NCBI GenBank assembly: GCA_027494015.1
Contig: JAOSJP010000001.1
Span: 186,001-250,000, forward strand
DNA length: 64,000 nucleotides
Origin: Anaerolineae bacterium
GTDB taxonomy: Bacteria > Chloroflexota > Anaerolineae > Aggregatilineales > Aggregatilineaceae
Reading direction: 5' to 3'
Position 1 is the stretch's first letter, and each line of letters opens with the position of its first letter. The notes under the pieces are model-generated. The model saw nothing but the letters and a program-made list of their open reading frames with translations, made no database searches and was not told where the DNA came from. Shown here piece after piece: positions 24,029 through 32,188 of the stretch. Both the position numbers and the translations under genes were made by a program.

Positions 24029-24943
24029 ATGTCCGGCGAGATGCCCCATGTCACGATCTATACCGATGGTGGCTGCGCGCCCAACCCCGGCCCCGGCGGC
24101 TGGGGCGCGCTGCTGATTGCCGCCAGCGGCGTCAAGCGTGAGTTAAGCGGCGCCGAGCTGCAGACGACCAACAACCGCATGGAGCTGACGGCGGCGCTGG
24201 AGGCGCTGCGCCAGCTCAAGGGCCCCAGCCGGGTGACGCTGCACACGGACAGCGAGTACCTCCAGCGAGGCATCACCGAATGGCTGCCGAGCTGGGCTGC
24301 GCGCGGCTGGCGGCGCAAGGACAAGCGTCCCATCGAGAACGAAGACCTCTGGCGGGCGCTGCACGCCGAGACGGAGCGTCACACTATCACCTGGCAGTGG
24401 GTGCGCGGGCACGCCGGCGATCCGCACAACGAGCACGTGCATCGCCTCGCTACCGCGGCCCGCGAGCGCCTGCTGGCGCAGGGGGGATCGTCCGCCGGAG
24501 AAGCGCAGCCGCCCGACTGGGAGATCGCCCTGCGCGTGTCGCTGCCCAGGGGCGCGCGAGCCGGCGGCTGGGCGGCGCACATTCGCGACGTGCCCGCTGA
24601 AAGCGAGCGCGTCCTCACCGGGCGCGCGCCGGTCAATTCCGCCAACCAGCTCTGGCTGATCGCCGCCCACGCCGTGCTTGAAAGCCTGCCCGCAGGCGCA
24701 GCCGCCCGCCTGCATGCGCCGGACAGCTACCTGATCCAGGGCATCACCCGCTGGGTGGCCGGCTGGCGGGCGCGTGGCTGGCAGACCAAAGACGGCAGCG
24801 CCGTCAAGCACCGTGCGGACTGGGAGGCGCTGGCCGCCGCCGCTGAGCGTCTGCGCGTGCAGTGGGTGCAGGAAGGGAGCGAGCCGTCGCCGCTGGCCGA
24901 GGGCCTGGCTGCGCTCGCCGCCGACGCCGCGCGCGGAGGCTGA
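24029..24943 (+). CDS. Tandem RNase HI-like protein, second domain degenerate
   Basis: A 304-residue protein with two RNase H-fold domains. Domain 1 (5-150): YTDGGCAPNPGPGGW (Asp13), NNRMELTAALEAL (Glu52), HTDSEYLQRGI (Asp74) and VRGHAGDPHNEHVHRLA. The last motif keeps the catalytic-loop His but has His138 where RNase HI has its fourth carboxylate Asp. Domain 2 (about 163-300) repeats the layout (GGWAAHIRDV, ITRWVAGWRARGWQTKDGS) but lacks the first Asp and the Glu. Normal RNase HI is about 155 residues. Activity on RNA-DNA hybrids is therefore uncertain. ATG 24029 has AGGAGA upstream. Confidence 0.88.
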   Translation: MSGEMPHVTIYTDGGCAPNPGPGGWGALLIAASGVKRELSGAELQTTNNRMELTAALEALRQLKGPSRVTLHTDSEYLQRGITEWLPSWAARGWRRKDKRPIENEDLWRALHAETERHTITWQWVRGHAGDPHNEHVHRLATAARERLLAQGGSSAGEAQPPDWEIALRVSLPRGARAGGWAAHIRDVPAESERVLTGRAPVNSANQLWLIAAHAVLESLPAGAAARLHAPDSYLIQGITRWVAGWRARGWQTKDGSAVKHRADWEALAAAAERLRVQWVQEGSEPSPLAEGLAALAADAARGG

Positions 24944-25111
24944 TCCGCCTCTGCGGCGATGGGGGAGCGAAATTTTCAGGCCGGGGCGCTGCGGCACACG
25001 CATCAAAGTCCGCCAAGGCTTCTGAGCGCGCAGTACGGGCGCAACGCCCCTCCCCCTGGCCCCCTTCCCGGCCAAGCCAGGGAGGGGGAACGCGCACACA
25101 TCCGGCGATCA

Positions 25112-25206
25112 AAGTCCCCCTCTCTAGCTCGGCTGGAGAGGGGGATTTAGGGGGTGAGGCCTGCACGGCCAGGCCAAGCTGGGGCGTATAGCAAATACGC
25201 CCCTAC
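25112..25206. repeat. GAGCTAGAG-type hairpin (inverted) and truncated GTAGGGG palindrome
   Basis: CCCCCTCTCTAGCTCGGCTG... (25112-25150) is the reverse of the element at 19085; GGGGCGTATAGCAAATACG... (25181-25206) is a palindrome lacking its first GTA. A CTCACCCCCGCGCG core fragment follows. No gene in 24944-25304. Confidence 0.7.
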
Positions 25207-25291
25207 GGGACTCACCCCCGCGCGACCCACTGACGCGCCTCACCGCCCCTGAATCGGCGGATGGCGAGGCCCCTTGCGCCGGACTCCGTGC

Positions 25292-25304
25292 TACAATAAC
25301 AGCT
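25292..25304 (+). promoter_or_regulatory. -10 element close to the CDF start, probable leaderless mRNA
   Basis: TACAAT (25292-25297) ends seven bases before the ATG at 25305, so transcription should begin at or next to the start codon. There is no Shine-Dalgarno. Confidence 0.5.
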
Positions 25305-26705
25305 ATGTCGCCAACACCTGACTCTTTCCCGTCCGACGCCGACAGCACGCGCGACGTGCGCCGCGTGCTGTGGATCGTGCTGCTGCTCAACGCCCTGGTC
25401 GCCGCCGCCAAGCTGATCATGGGGCTGGCGACCGGCACCGTGTCCATGATCGCCGACGGCTTCCACTCGTCGCTGGACGCATCCTCGAACGTCATCGGCC
25501 TGGTGGGGCTGCGCCTGGCCGCCCAGCCGCCCGACGAGGATCACCCCTACGGCCACCGCCGCTTCGAGACGCTGGCTACGCTGGGCATCGGCGGGCTGAT
25601 GCTCGTCGCCGCCTGGGAAATTCTGCAAACGATGATTGACCGCCTGCTGCACGGCGGCGCGCCGCAAGTCGTGCCGCTCAGCTTCGCCGTCATGATCGGG
25701 ACGATGGCCCTCAACCTGGGCGTGACGCTCTACGAGCGGCGGCGCGGGCGCGCCCTGCGCTCGGACATCCTGCTCGCCGACGCCTCGCACACGGCCAGCG
25801 ACTTCCTCGTCTCGGCGTCCGTGCTGGTCAGTCTGATCGTGATTTCGCTCGGTTATCCCTGGGTGGACCCGCTGATCGCCCTGGTCATCGTGTTGATCAT
25901 CGCCCGCATGGGCCTGCGCATCATCCGCCAGACGAGCGACACGCTGGCCGACCGCCAGATGATCGATCCGCAGGCGGTCGTCGCGCTGCTGGCGGACGTG
26001 CCCGGCCTGGAGGAGACTTCGCGCGTGCGCAGCCGGGGGCCTGCCGACGCCATCTACATGGACATTGACACGCGCATCAAGCCCGCCGTGACCACCGACC
26101 ATGCCTACGCCATTGCCAGGACGATCAAGGAGCGGGTGCGCGCCACCTACCCGGACGTGGCCGAAGTGCAGGTGCACTTCGCTCCGCAGCGGGGCGGGTC
26201 GCTGGATTGGATGCTCGAAGCGCGCGCCGTCGCCGACGGGCTGGGCCTGGCCGTCCACGAGGTGATCCCCGTCCCGGCCCGCGATGGCGTCTCCCTGGAG
26301 ATGCACGTCGAGGTAGGCCCCGGCCTGACGCTCGGCGAAGCGCACCGCCAGGTCAGCGATCTGGAGCGCCGCCTGAAAGAGAAATTCCCGGCACTGCGCG
26401 AGGTGCTGACGCACATCGAGCCAGCCCATCAGCACGGCGCTCCGCTCGTGCAGACGCAGGCGGCGCTCGACCTGCGCGACCGCGCCATGACCATCGCCAG
26501 CACCCTGTACCCGGACGCTGACTGGCACCAGACCACCATCCGGCTGGCCCTGGGCGGCTACGCGCTGACCATGCACTGCCACCTGCCCGCGTCGGTCAGC
26601 GTGGAGGAAGCGCACGCTATCGCCGAGCACGTCGAGACGTCCATCCGCACCGAGCTTCCGCTGGTCCAGCGCGTGACCATTCACACCGAGCCGGCGGGGA
26701 GTTGA
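25305..26705 (+). CDS. Cation diffusion facilitator (CDF) metal exporter, multiple C-terminal domains
   Basis: A 466-residue divalent metal/proton antiporter. The six-TM part (about 20-210) holds the metal-site motifs MIADGFHSSLD and DASHTASDF and the HPYGHRRFE loop. Cytosolic ferredoxin-like (ZT-dimer) domains follow: DAIYMDIDTRIKP...AEVQVHFAP, a second about VHEVIPVPARDGVSLEMHVEV...THIEPAHQHG, and a third about WHQTTIRLALGGYALTMHCHL...VTIHTEPAG. Typical CDFs are about 300 residues with one such domain. Metal likely Zn, Fe or Mn; unresolved. Start probably leaderless. Confidence 0.92.
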   Translation: MSPTPDSFPSDADSTRDVRRVLWIVLLLNALVAAAKLIMGLATGTVSMIADGFHSSLDASSNVIGLVGLRLAAQPPDEDHPYGHRRFETLATLGIGGLMLVAAWEILQTMIDRLLHGGAPQVVPLSFAVMIGTMALNLGVTLYERRRGRALRSDILLADASHTASDFLVSASVLVSLIVISLGYPWVDPLIALVIVLIIARMGLRIIRQTSDTLADRQMIDPQAVVALLADVPGLEETSRVRSRGPADAIYMDIDTRIKPAVTTDHAYAIARTIKERVRATYPDVAEVQVHFAPQRGGSLDWMLEARAVADGLGLAVHEVIPVPARDGVSLEMHVEVGPGLTLGEAHRQVSDLERRLKEKFPALREVLTHIEPAHQHGAPLVQTQAALDLRDRAMTIASTLYPDADWHQTTIRLALGGYALTMHCHLPASVSVEEAHAIAEHVETSIRTELPLVQRVTIHTEPAGS

Positions 26706-26842
26706 GCGATCAGTCATCAGTGATCAGTTGTCAGTTGTCAGTTTTAGGGTCTGGGTCCGCCCAGATAACACGATCTCATGACTGAAGACTGAAAACCGAA
26801 CACTGACAACTCATCACCAACCACCAACAACCAACCACCAAT
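26706..26842. repeat. Heptamer arms TTGTCAG / CTGACAA
   Basis: GATCAGTTGTCAGTTGTCAG on the left and ACTGACAACTCATCACC, then CCACCAACAACC units, on the right form inverted low-complexity arms as at 8851-9155, here without the central hairpin. Confidence 0.75.
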
Positions 26843-26867
26843 TGCCACCCCTTTCAGGAGACGCCTC

Positions 26868-27893
26868 TTGAACTCCACCAACACCGCGCACCGCTACCCG
26901 TTCGACCTGTCGGTTGTGCTGCCCGTGTACAACGAGGAGGACAACATCCGCCCCGTGCACGAGGAGCTGACCGGCGTGCTCGACGGGCTGCCGCTGCGCT
27001 ACGAGATCATCTACGTGGACGATGGCAGCCGCGACTCCAGCCGCCAGCAGATCGTCGCCCTGGCCGAAGCGCAGCCGGAGACGGTGCGCGCCGTGCTGCT
27101 GCGTCGCAACTTCGGCCAGACTGCCGCTATCCAGGCGGGCATTGACCACGCCAACGGCGCGATCATCGCCCTGATGGACGCCGACCTGCAGAACGACCCG
27201 CACGACATCCCGCTCATGCTGGAGCAGATGGAGACGGAAGGCCGCGACCTGGTGAGCGGGTGGCGCAAGAACCGCCAGGATCGCGCGCTGTCGCGGCGGC
27301 TGCCCTCGAAGGTCGCCAACCGCATCATCTCGTTCGTGACCGGCGTGCAGTTGCACGACTACGGCTGCACGCTCAAGACGTACCGCCGCGAGGTGCTCGA
27401 TCACGTGCGGCTGTACGGTGAGATGCACCGCTTCATCCCCGTGCTGGCCAACGCCGCCGGGGCCAGCATCGTCGAGCGCGTGGTCAACCACCGTCCGCGC
27501 CTGCACGGCAAGTCCAAGTACGGGCTGTGGCGCACGCTCAAGGTCGTGCTCGACCTGATGACGGTCACCTTCCTGACCAAGTACAACACGCGCCCGATGT
27601 ACATCTTCGGGGGCGTGGGCTTCCTGCTGTCGCTGCTGTGCCTGCTGGGAATTGCGGTGATGGGGATCGGCGGGGTCTTCTTCGGCAACTGGCACTGGAA
27701 ATCGCCCTGGCCGGTGCTGACGGCGCTGTTCGGCGTGCTGGCCATGCAGTCCGTCCTGCTCGGCCTGATGATGGAGATGCTCATGCGCACGTACTACGAA
27801 GCGCAGGGCAAGGGGCCGTATGCCGTGCAGCGCGTCATCAACGGGCAGCGCCACGTACCGCAAGCAGCGCACAAGGGCAAGCCGCCTGCGTAA
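26868..27893 (+). CDS. Family 2 glycosyltransferase, GtrB/DPM-like, with C-terminal TM pair
   Basis: A 341-residue membrane enzyme that should transfer a sugar from a nucleotide donor to a polyprenyl phosphate. Motifs: LSVVLPVYNEEDNI, IIYVDDGSRDSS, MDADLQNDP (metal-binding Asp), VSGWRKNRQD. Two TM helices follow (about 245-275 and 285-312). It starts at TTG 26868 with CAGGAG seven bases upstream, and no ATG fits the N-terminus better. Convergent with the next gene. Confidence 0.92.
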   Translation: MNSTNTAHRYPFDLSVVLPVYNEEDNIRPVHEELTGVLDGLPLRYEIIYVDDGSRDSSRQQIVALAEAQPETVRAVLLRRNFGQTAAIQAGIDHANGAIIALMDADLQNDPHDIPLMLEQMETEGRDLVSGWRKNRQDRALSRRLPSKVANRIISFVTGVQLHDYGCTLKTYRREVLDHVRLYGEMHRFIPVLANAAGASIVERVVNHRPRLHGKSKYGLWRTLKVVLDLMTVTFLTKYNTRPMYIFGGVGFLLSLLCLLGIAVMGIGGVFFGNWHWKSPWPVLTALFGVLAMQSVLLGLMMEMLMRTYYEAQGKGPYAVQRVINGQRHVPQAAHKGKPPA

Positions 27894-27896
27894 TCC

Positions 27897-28464
27897 TTAC
27901 ACCACGGCCAGCGGAACTCCCAGCTTGCGGCAGAGCGCCTCGGCCTCGGTCGCCGTGAGCACGCGGTAGGCGGGCTGGTAGACGGCATAATATGCGGGAG
28001 AATGGTGCACCGCCGGCCACCTCCTCCTGGGCGCGCGCCCGCCCGAACAGCGCTGCTTCGCGCTGCTGGCACATATCCGCGCAGAGCGCCCCCCCGGCGC
28101 ACAGGCTCTCGAAGACCTGCCACCACGCCGCCATTTGCCTCGCGTCGCCGCGCACCTGCTCGGCGGAGCGCACAAACGCCTCCAGCAGCGGCTTGAGGCC
28201 GCCGCCGGCGGCCAGGTATGGGCGCAGATGCAGGCGCACGATCTGCGCGTCGGGATGGGCGCTCTCAAGCAGCGCCTCTTCTGCCGACGGGGAGATGCGC
28301 CCGGCTTCGTGCTCCAGCCATTCGCGGGCTGCTTTCTTGCTGGCGACGAGGTGTCCGGGGCCGAACGCCGCCTGGTGCAGCAGCTTGTAGATGTCCGCGA
28401 TCTGCATCTGCGGGTAGCGGGCCAGGTGCGTGCGGATCAGGGCGACGAGGCGCTCTTCGCTCAT
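27897..28464 (-). CDS. Conserved protein of unknown function, one frameshift
   Basis: About 189 residues when repaired. The N-terminal part (MSEERLVALIRTHLARYPQM, DIYKLLHQAAFGPGHLV, IVRLHLRPYLAAGG) is in one frame. The C-terminal part (AVHHSPAYYAVYQPAYRVLT to stop at 27897-27899) is in another, with the break at about 28005-28030 in a G/C-rich stretch. I have seen this pattern, QAxFGPGH and PAYRV, in uncharacterised bacterial proteins; function unknown. AAGGAGA precedes the ATG at 28464. Confidence 0.72.
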
Positions 28465-28571
28465 GCGGTCTCCTTCTGCGTGCGGCGGGAGCATGGTGTC
28501 TATTCTACACGGTGCCGCGCGCTTTTGCTTGGCCTGGGGCGTGACAAGCGCGCCACATTCGCGTTCGCTAA

Positions 28572-28604
28572 AGACTTCCGAAGTCTGCCAGACTTCGGAA
28601 GTCT
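28572..28604. repeat. AGACTTCC palindrome, variant centre
   Basis: Arms AGACTTCCGAAGTCT and AGACTTCGGAAGTCT are perfect 15-bp complements around GCC. The inner arm differs from the copies at 16875 and 57299 but pairs equally well. Confidence 0.85.
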
Positions 28605-28686
28605 GTTGCGTAGCGCGCTCGCCCCACGCGAAAACGCCCCGGCTGCAAGCTGAGCGCCGGGGCGTCGTATGAACAGGGGATACGCC

Positions 28687-29752
28687 TCACTTGACGACGT
28701 TGAGCGGGATGGCGGGCTTCTGCGCCAGCAGCAGCACGCTCACCCGCGCTGCGATGGCCTGCGCCGCCGCGCGAAATGCTTGGCCCGCCGGGGAGTCAGG
28801 ATCGTCGGCGACGACCGGCTGACCGCTGTCTCCCGCCCTGGCGCACGTTGGCCATCAGGGGAATGCGTCCCAGGAAAGCCACGTCGCGCTCCTCGGCCAG
28901 CCGCTCGCCGCCGCCCTCGCCGAACAGGTCGCCGGACATATTCTCCAGCACGCCGACGATGGGCACGTTGAGCTTCTCGAACATGGCCAGGCCGCGCCGC
29001 GCATCGTCCACTGCGACGCTCTGCGGCTGCGTGACGATGATCGCGCCGGTCAGCGGCACCGACTGGGCCAGGCTGAGCTGGGCGTCGCCCGTGCCCGGCG
29101 GCAGGTCTACGATCATGTAGTCCAGCTCGCCCCAGGCCACGTCCTGGAAGAACTGGCGAATGGCGCTGTGCAGCATCGGCCCGCGCCAGATCATGGGCGT
29201 GTTGGGATCGGCCAGAAAGCCCATGCTCATCACCTTCAGCCCAAAGACCTCGAAGGGGATCAGCTTCTGCTCCGGCGTGATCGTCGGCTGCGCGAAGCCA
29301 AGCCCGATCATCTTGGGGATGTTGGGGCCGAGGATGTCGGCGTCCATCAGGCCGACGCGCGCGCCGCTCTGCGCCAGGGCCACCGCCAGGTTGACGGCGA
29401 CCGTGCTCTTGCCTACGCCCCCCTTGCCGCTGCTCACGGCCAGAATGCTGCGCACCGGCAGTTGCATCCGCCCGAAGATACGGCCATCGGTGGGCACATT
29501 GGAATCCCATTTGATCGCCACGTCGCGGATGCCGTCCACCCGCAAGACGGCTTGCTTTGCCCGCTCGTAGATCACGTCCTTGAGCGGGCAGGCGGGCGTC
29601 GTCAGCACCACCGTGAAGTGGGCCACGCCATCTTCCACGCGCAGATCGCGCACCATCTTCAAAGTCACCAGATCGCGGTGCAGTTCCGGCTCGATCACCG
29701 TCCCTAACGCGGCCATCACCGCATCGTGCAGCTTTTGATCGCTCACAAACAC
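28687..29752 (-). CDS. Mrp/ApbC/NBP35-type Fe-S carrier ATPase, frameshifted near C-terminus
   Basis: P-loop ATPase that carries and delivers Fe-S clusters. Residues 1-90 are the MIP18/DUF59 domain ([28 protein letters not shown]). The ATPase follows: [17 protein letters not shown] (about 107-123), [12 protein letters not shown], and [18 protein letters not shown]. After [13 protein letters not shown] the frame breaks; removing one G from the GGG at 28832-28834 restores [20 protein letters not shown] and the stop at 28687. The expected CxxC is not seen in [11 protein letters not shown], so cluster binding may differ. Possible target: complex I. Confidence 0.92.
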
Positions 29753-29876
29753 ACCTCACTTTGCTGGATTCGGGCAGGCGCGCCAGCGACACGCTCCCGC
29801 TTGTTCGTGGCACAACAGTCAGATTATAGCGCAGTTCCCGGCGAAAGCCCGATGGGGCGAGATGCCGGGTGCGTGC

Positions 29877-30046
29877 AAAACCTGTCAGGTAGGGACGCTG
29901 CTCTGCTGCGCCCTGGTTTACCTCACCCCCGCTCGGCGCTAACGCGCCTCGCCTCCCCCTCTCCGTCAACGGAGAGGGGGAAAGGCCGAGCGTAGCGAGG
30001 CCAGGGGGTGAGGTAGAACAACACGCACGTTTGATGCGATTGCCCT
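29877..30046 (+). mobile_element. Chimeric MITE: family 1 left end, family 2 right end
   Basis: Begins GGGTGCGTGCAAAACCTGTC (family 1), passes through the shared CTCACCCCC core and CTCTCCGTCAACGGAGAG hairpin, and ends ACGTTTGATGCGATTGCCCT (family 2 terminal repeat). No target duplication is seen. Recombination in the shared core is the simplest origin. Confidence 0.75.
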
Positions 30047-30144
30047 GCGAAATGCTGAACCGTGCAGGCGCAGAGGCCGCAGAGAAGAGCCATAGAAACT
30101 GCGCCAGGGTACACGTGTTTGGCTGTGCCTGTCCCCCTATCCCC

Positions 30145-30220
30145 GGCCCCCAAGGGAAAAGCGGGGCTTGCTCCCCTTCCCTCCGCGCAGCGCGGGGGAA
30201 GGGGCTGGGAGATGGGGGGT
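30145..30220. repeat. GC-rich hairpin, CCCTTCCC family
   Basis: CCCCAAGGGAAAAGCGGGG and CCCTTCCCTCCGCGCAGCGC..GGGGAAGGGG; same family as at 8930-8995, 11535-11680 and 44440-44665. Remainder of 29753-30320 shows no gene. Confidence 0.65.
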
Positions 30221-30320
30221 ATTTGCGGCTAACGCATAGCCGCGCCGCCACATGATCGGGTTCTGGTGGGGATCAACCGCCAGATATGTGGGGTTTTGGC
30301 AAAATTGAAGCGCGATCCGA

Positions 30321-31625
30321 ATGGTTCTCAAACCAACCTCGCACCTGCGCGGCTTTCGTCGCGGCTGCGCCTGGAGTAGAATCCTGACTATCGAGGATTG
30401 CCATTCTCCAGAGGCGGGCGTTGGCCGAGTGGGACGTCAGTCGCAGCTCTCCGAGTTGATCGCTTTGCCGCCGGGATTCGCCAGGGCGGGCGTGCTGCTC
30501 ATCTCCGGGCAGACCGACCATGCGCTTTTGCTGCGGCAGCAGCTTGCCGCCGGAGACTACACCGTGCTGGACGGCGCGACGCCCGCGCGCATCTGCCAGA
30601 CTCTGTTCGAGGGTGCGGCGGATGTGGCGATCATTGCCTGTCTGCCGGGCGATCAAGCCTGGCAAATGTGCGCGCTGATCAAGCGCGACGAAACTGCCTT
30701 TGTGCCGGTCATTCTCATCGGCGCGCTGCCCTCTGCTGTCTCGGAGACAGAGGAAGCAGTGCTCAGCGGGCCGGATGTGGTGCTCGATGATTGGCCGCAC
30801 CCCGCAGACTTGCAGCGCACGCTGCATACGCTGCTGCGCATCAAACAGCAGACTGACAGACGCCACCAGCATTTCGACACTGATACTCAGCGTTTCGAGC
30901 GCATCAAGGCCAGCATCATTGACCGCGTGTCGCACGAGCTGAGCACCCCGCTGCTCATCGCCAAGTCCGCCGTCGCGCTGCTGGCCGAGGATGTCTACTC
31001 GCGCCCCGAAGGGGACGAGCAGGGGCTGGCGCTGATGGCTGCGCAGTCGGTCGCCCGCCTGGAGAATCTGGTCGGCAACATCCGCCAGTTGGCCCGCACT
31101 CACCACATCGTCTTCAGCCTGGTGCACATCGAAGAGTCCGCCGACTACGCCATGCGTCAGCTTGAGCGCGCCTGGGCATCGCAGGGGGATGTGCAGCGCA
31201 TCGCCAAGCGTCTGCCCGCCAACCTGCCGCCGGTGTACAGCGACAAGTTTGCGCTGGGCCACCTGCTGCAGATTCTGCTGGACAACGCGCTGCGTTACAG
31301 CCCGGGCGATGCCCCCGTTCACCTGTACGCCGAGCAGGCGGAAAACGACGAGGTCGTGATTGGCGTGCGGGACTTTGGCGAAGGAATCGCCCCGGACGAG
31401 CTGGATCGCATCTTCCTGCCGTTCTACAAGGTGAACAACGTCACTTCCCGCCACCAGCGCGGTGCCGGGACGGGCCTGGCGCTGGCTGGGCTGCTGGCGG
31501 CCAGCATGCACACGGCCATCGAAGTGAAGAGCGTCCTCGGCGAGGGCAGCACGTTCTGGTTCCGGCTGCCCGCTGTCGCCCTGACTGACCAGGCCGGCCT
31601 GGCCGCTGAGCGCCCGGCGGTGTAG
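30321..31625 (+). CDS. Sensor histidine kinase with N-terminal receiver-like domain
   Basis: A 434-residue cytosolic protein. Residues about 55-170 resemble a response-regulator fold (GVLLISGQTDHALLLRQQL, DVAIIACLPGDQAW), with Cys at the phospho-Asp position and so probably not phosphorylated. The H-box DRVSHELSTPL carries His205; the ATPase has LLQILLDNALRYSP (N-box), VRDFGEGIAPDEL and GAGTGLALAGLL. No TM helix or sensor is visible, and no response regulator is adjacent. ATG 30321 has no clear ribosome site; GTG 30429 would remove 36 atypical residues and may be the real start. Confidence 0.85.
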   Translation: MVLKPTSHLRGFRRGCAWSRILTIEDCHSPEAGVGRVGRQSQLSELIALPPGFARAGVLLISGQTDHALLLRQQLAAGDYTVLDGATPARICQTLFEGAADVAIIACLPGDQAWQMCALIKRDETAFVPVILIGALPSAVSETEEAVLSGPDVVLDDWPHPADLQRTLHTLLRIKQQTDRRHQHFDTDTQRFERIKASIIDRVSHELSTPLLIAKSAVALLAEDVYSRPEGDEQGLALMAAQSVARLENLVGNIRQLARTHHIVFSLVHIEESADYAMRQLERAWASQGDVQRIAKRLPANLPPVYSDKFALGHLLQILLDNALRYSPGDAPVHLYAEQAENDEVVIGVRDFGEGIAPDELDRIFLPFYKVNNVTSRHQRGAGTGLALAGLLAASMHTAIEVKSVLGEGSTFWFRLPAVALTDQAGLAAERPAV

Positions 31626-31722
31626 AGGCAAGGCATAGCGCGTCGTCTTCGCGCTCCCTGGCGCGCCCGATGAAAGAGACAGGCCGGGCGGGGCAGGGGG
31701 CAAGGGGCGCAGCGCCTCCCGC

Positions 31723-31919
31723 CAGGGCAATCGCTTCAAACAGGCGTGTTGTTCTACCTCACCCCCAGCCTCGCTGCGCTCGGCTTGCCCCCTCTCCGTT
31801 GACGGAGAGGGGGCGGTGAGGCGCGCCAGCGCCGAGCGGGGGTGAGGTCTGTAGGGGCGTATTGCGATACGCCCCTACGAGTAGGCTGGCGCGCGGCGGA
31901 CTTTGATGCGATTGCCCTG
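31723..31919 (+). mobile_element. MITE family 2, complete, 10-bp target duplication
   Basis: Terminal inverted repeats CAGGGCAATCGCTTCAAA and TTTGATGCGATTGCCCTG. Inside: the CTCACCCCC core with the CCCTCTCCGTTGACGGAGAG hairpin and a GTAGGGGCGTAT...ATACGCCCCTAC palindrome (31851-31878). Flanked on both sides by CGCCTCCCGC (31713-31722 and 31920-31929). No coding capacity. Confidence 0.88.
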
Positions 31920-31961
31920 CGCCTCCCGCGATTTACCCTTCCCGATTTTGGGATTCCTCAC

Positions 31962-31967
31962 TATAAT
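31962..31967 (+). promoter_or_regulatory. -10 element for tRNA-Leu
   Basis: Consensus TATAAT 14 bases before the tRNA; no good -35 found. Confidence 0.6.
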
Positions 31968-31980
31968 GACATACGCCAGC

Positions 31981-32062
31981 GGGGAAGTGGCGGAAGTGGC
32001 AGACGCGCATGACTTAGGATCATGTGGAGCGATCCATGTGGGTTCGAGTCCCACCTTCCCCA
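31981..32062 (+). tRNA. tRNA-Leu (TAG)
   Basis: Acceptor GGGGAAG pairs with CTTCCCC (32055-32061), discriminator A. Anticodon stem ATGA/TCAT encloses CTTAGGA with anticodon TAG. A long variable arm (TGGAGCGATCCA) marks class II; T-arm GTGGGTTCGAGTCCCAC. CCA is not encoded. Confidence 0.96.
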
Positions 32063-32154
32063 TCGCGCGGGGCGCGCGTCGCAGCGCCCTGTTTTTATGG
32101 GTAAGACTTCTGCAAGAAATCCCGCCGCTGATGGTCGCTGGTTAGCCGCAATGA

Positions 32155-32160
32155 TATAAT
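32155..32160 (+). promoter_or_regulatory. -10 element for tig-clpP-clpX
   Basis: TATAAT 28 bases before the tig ATG; -35 is not clear. It is the only recognisable promoter before the operon. Confidence 0.55.
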
Positions 32161-32188
32161 CGCGTGGTGCGAGACAGTGAAGGACAGC

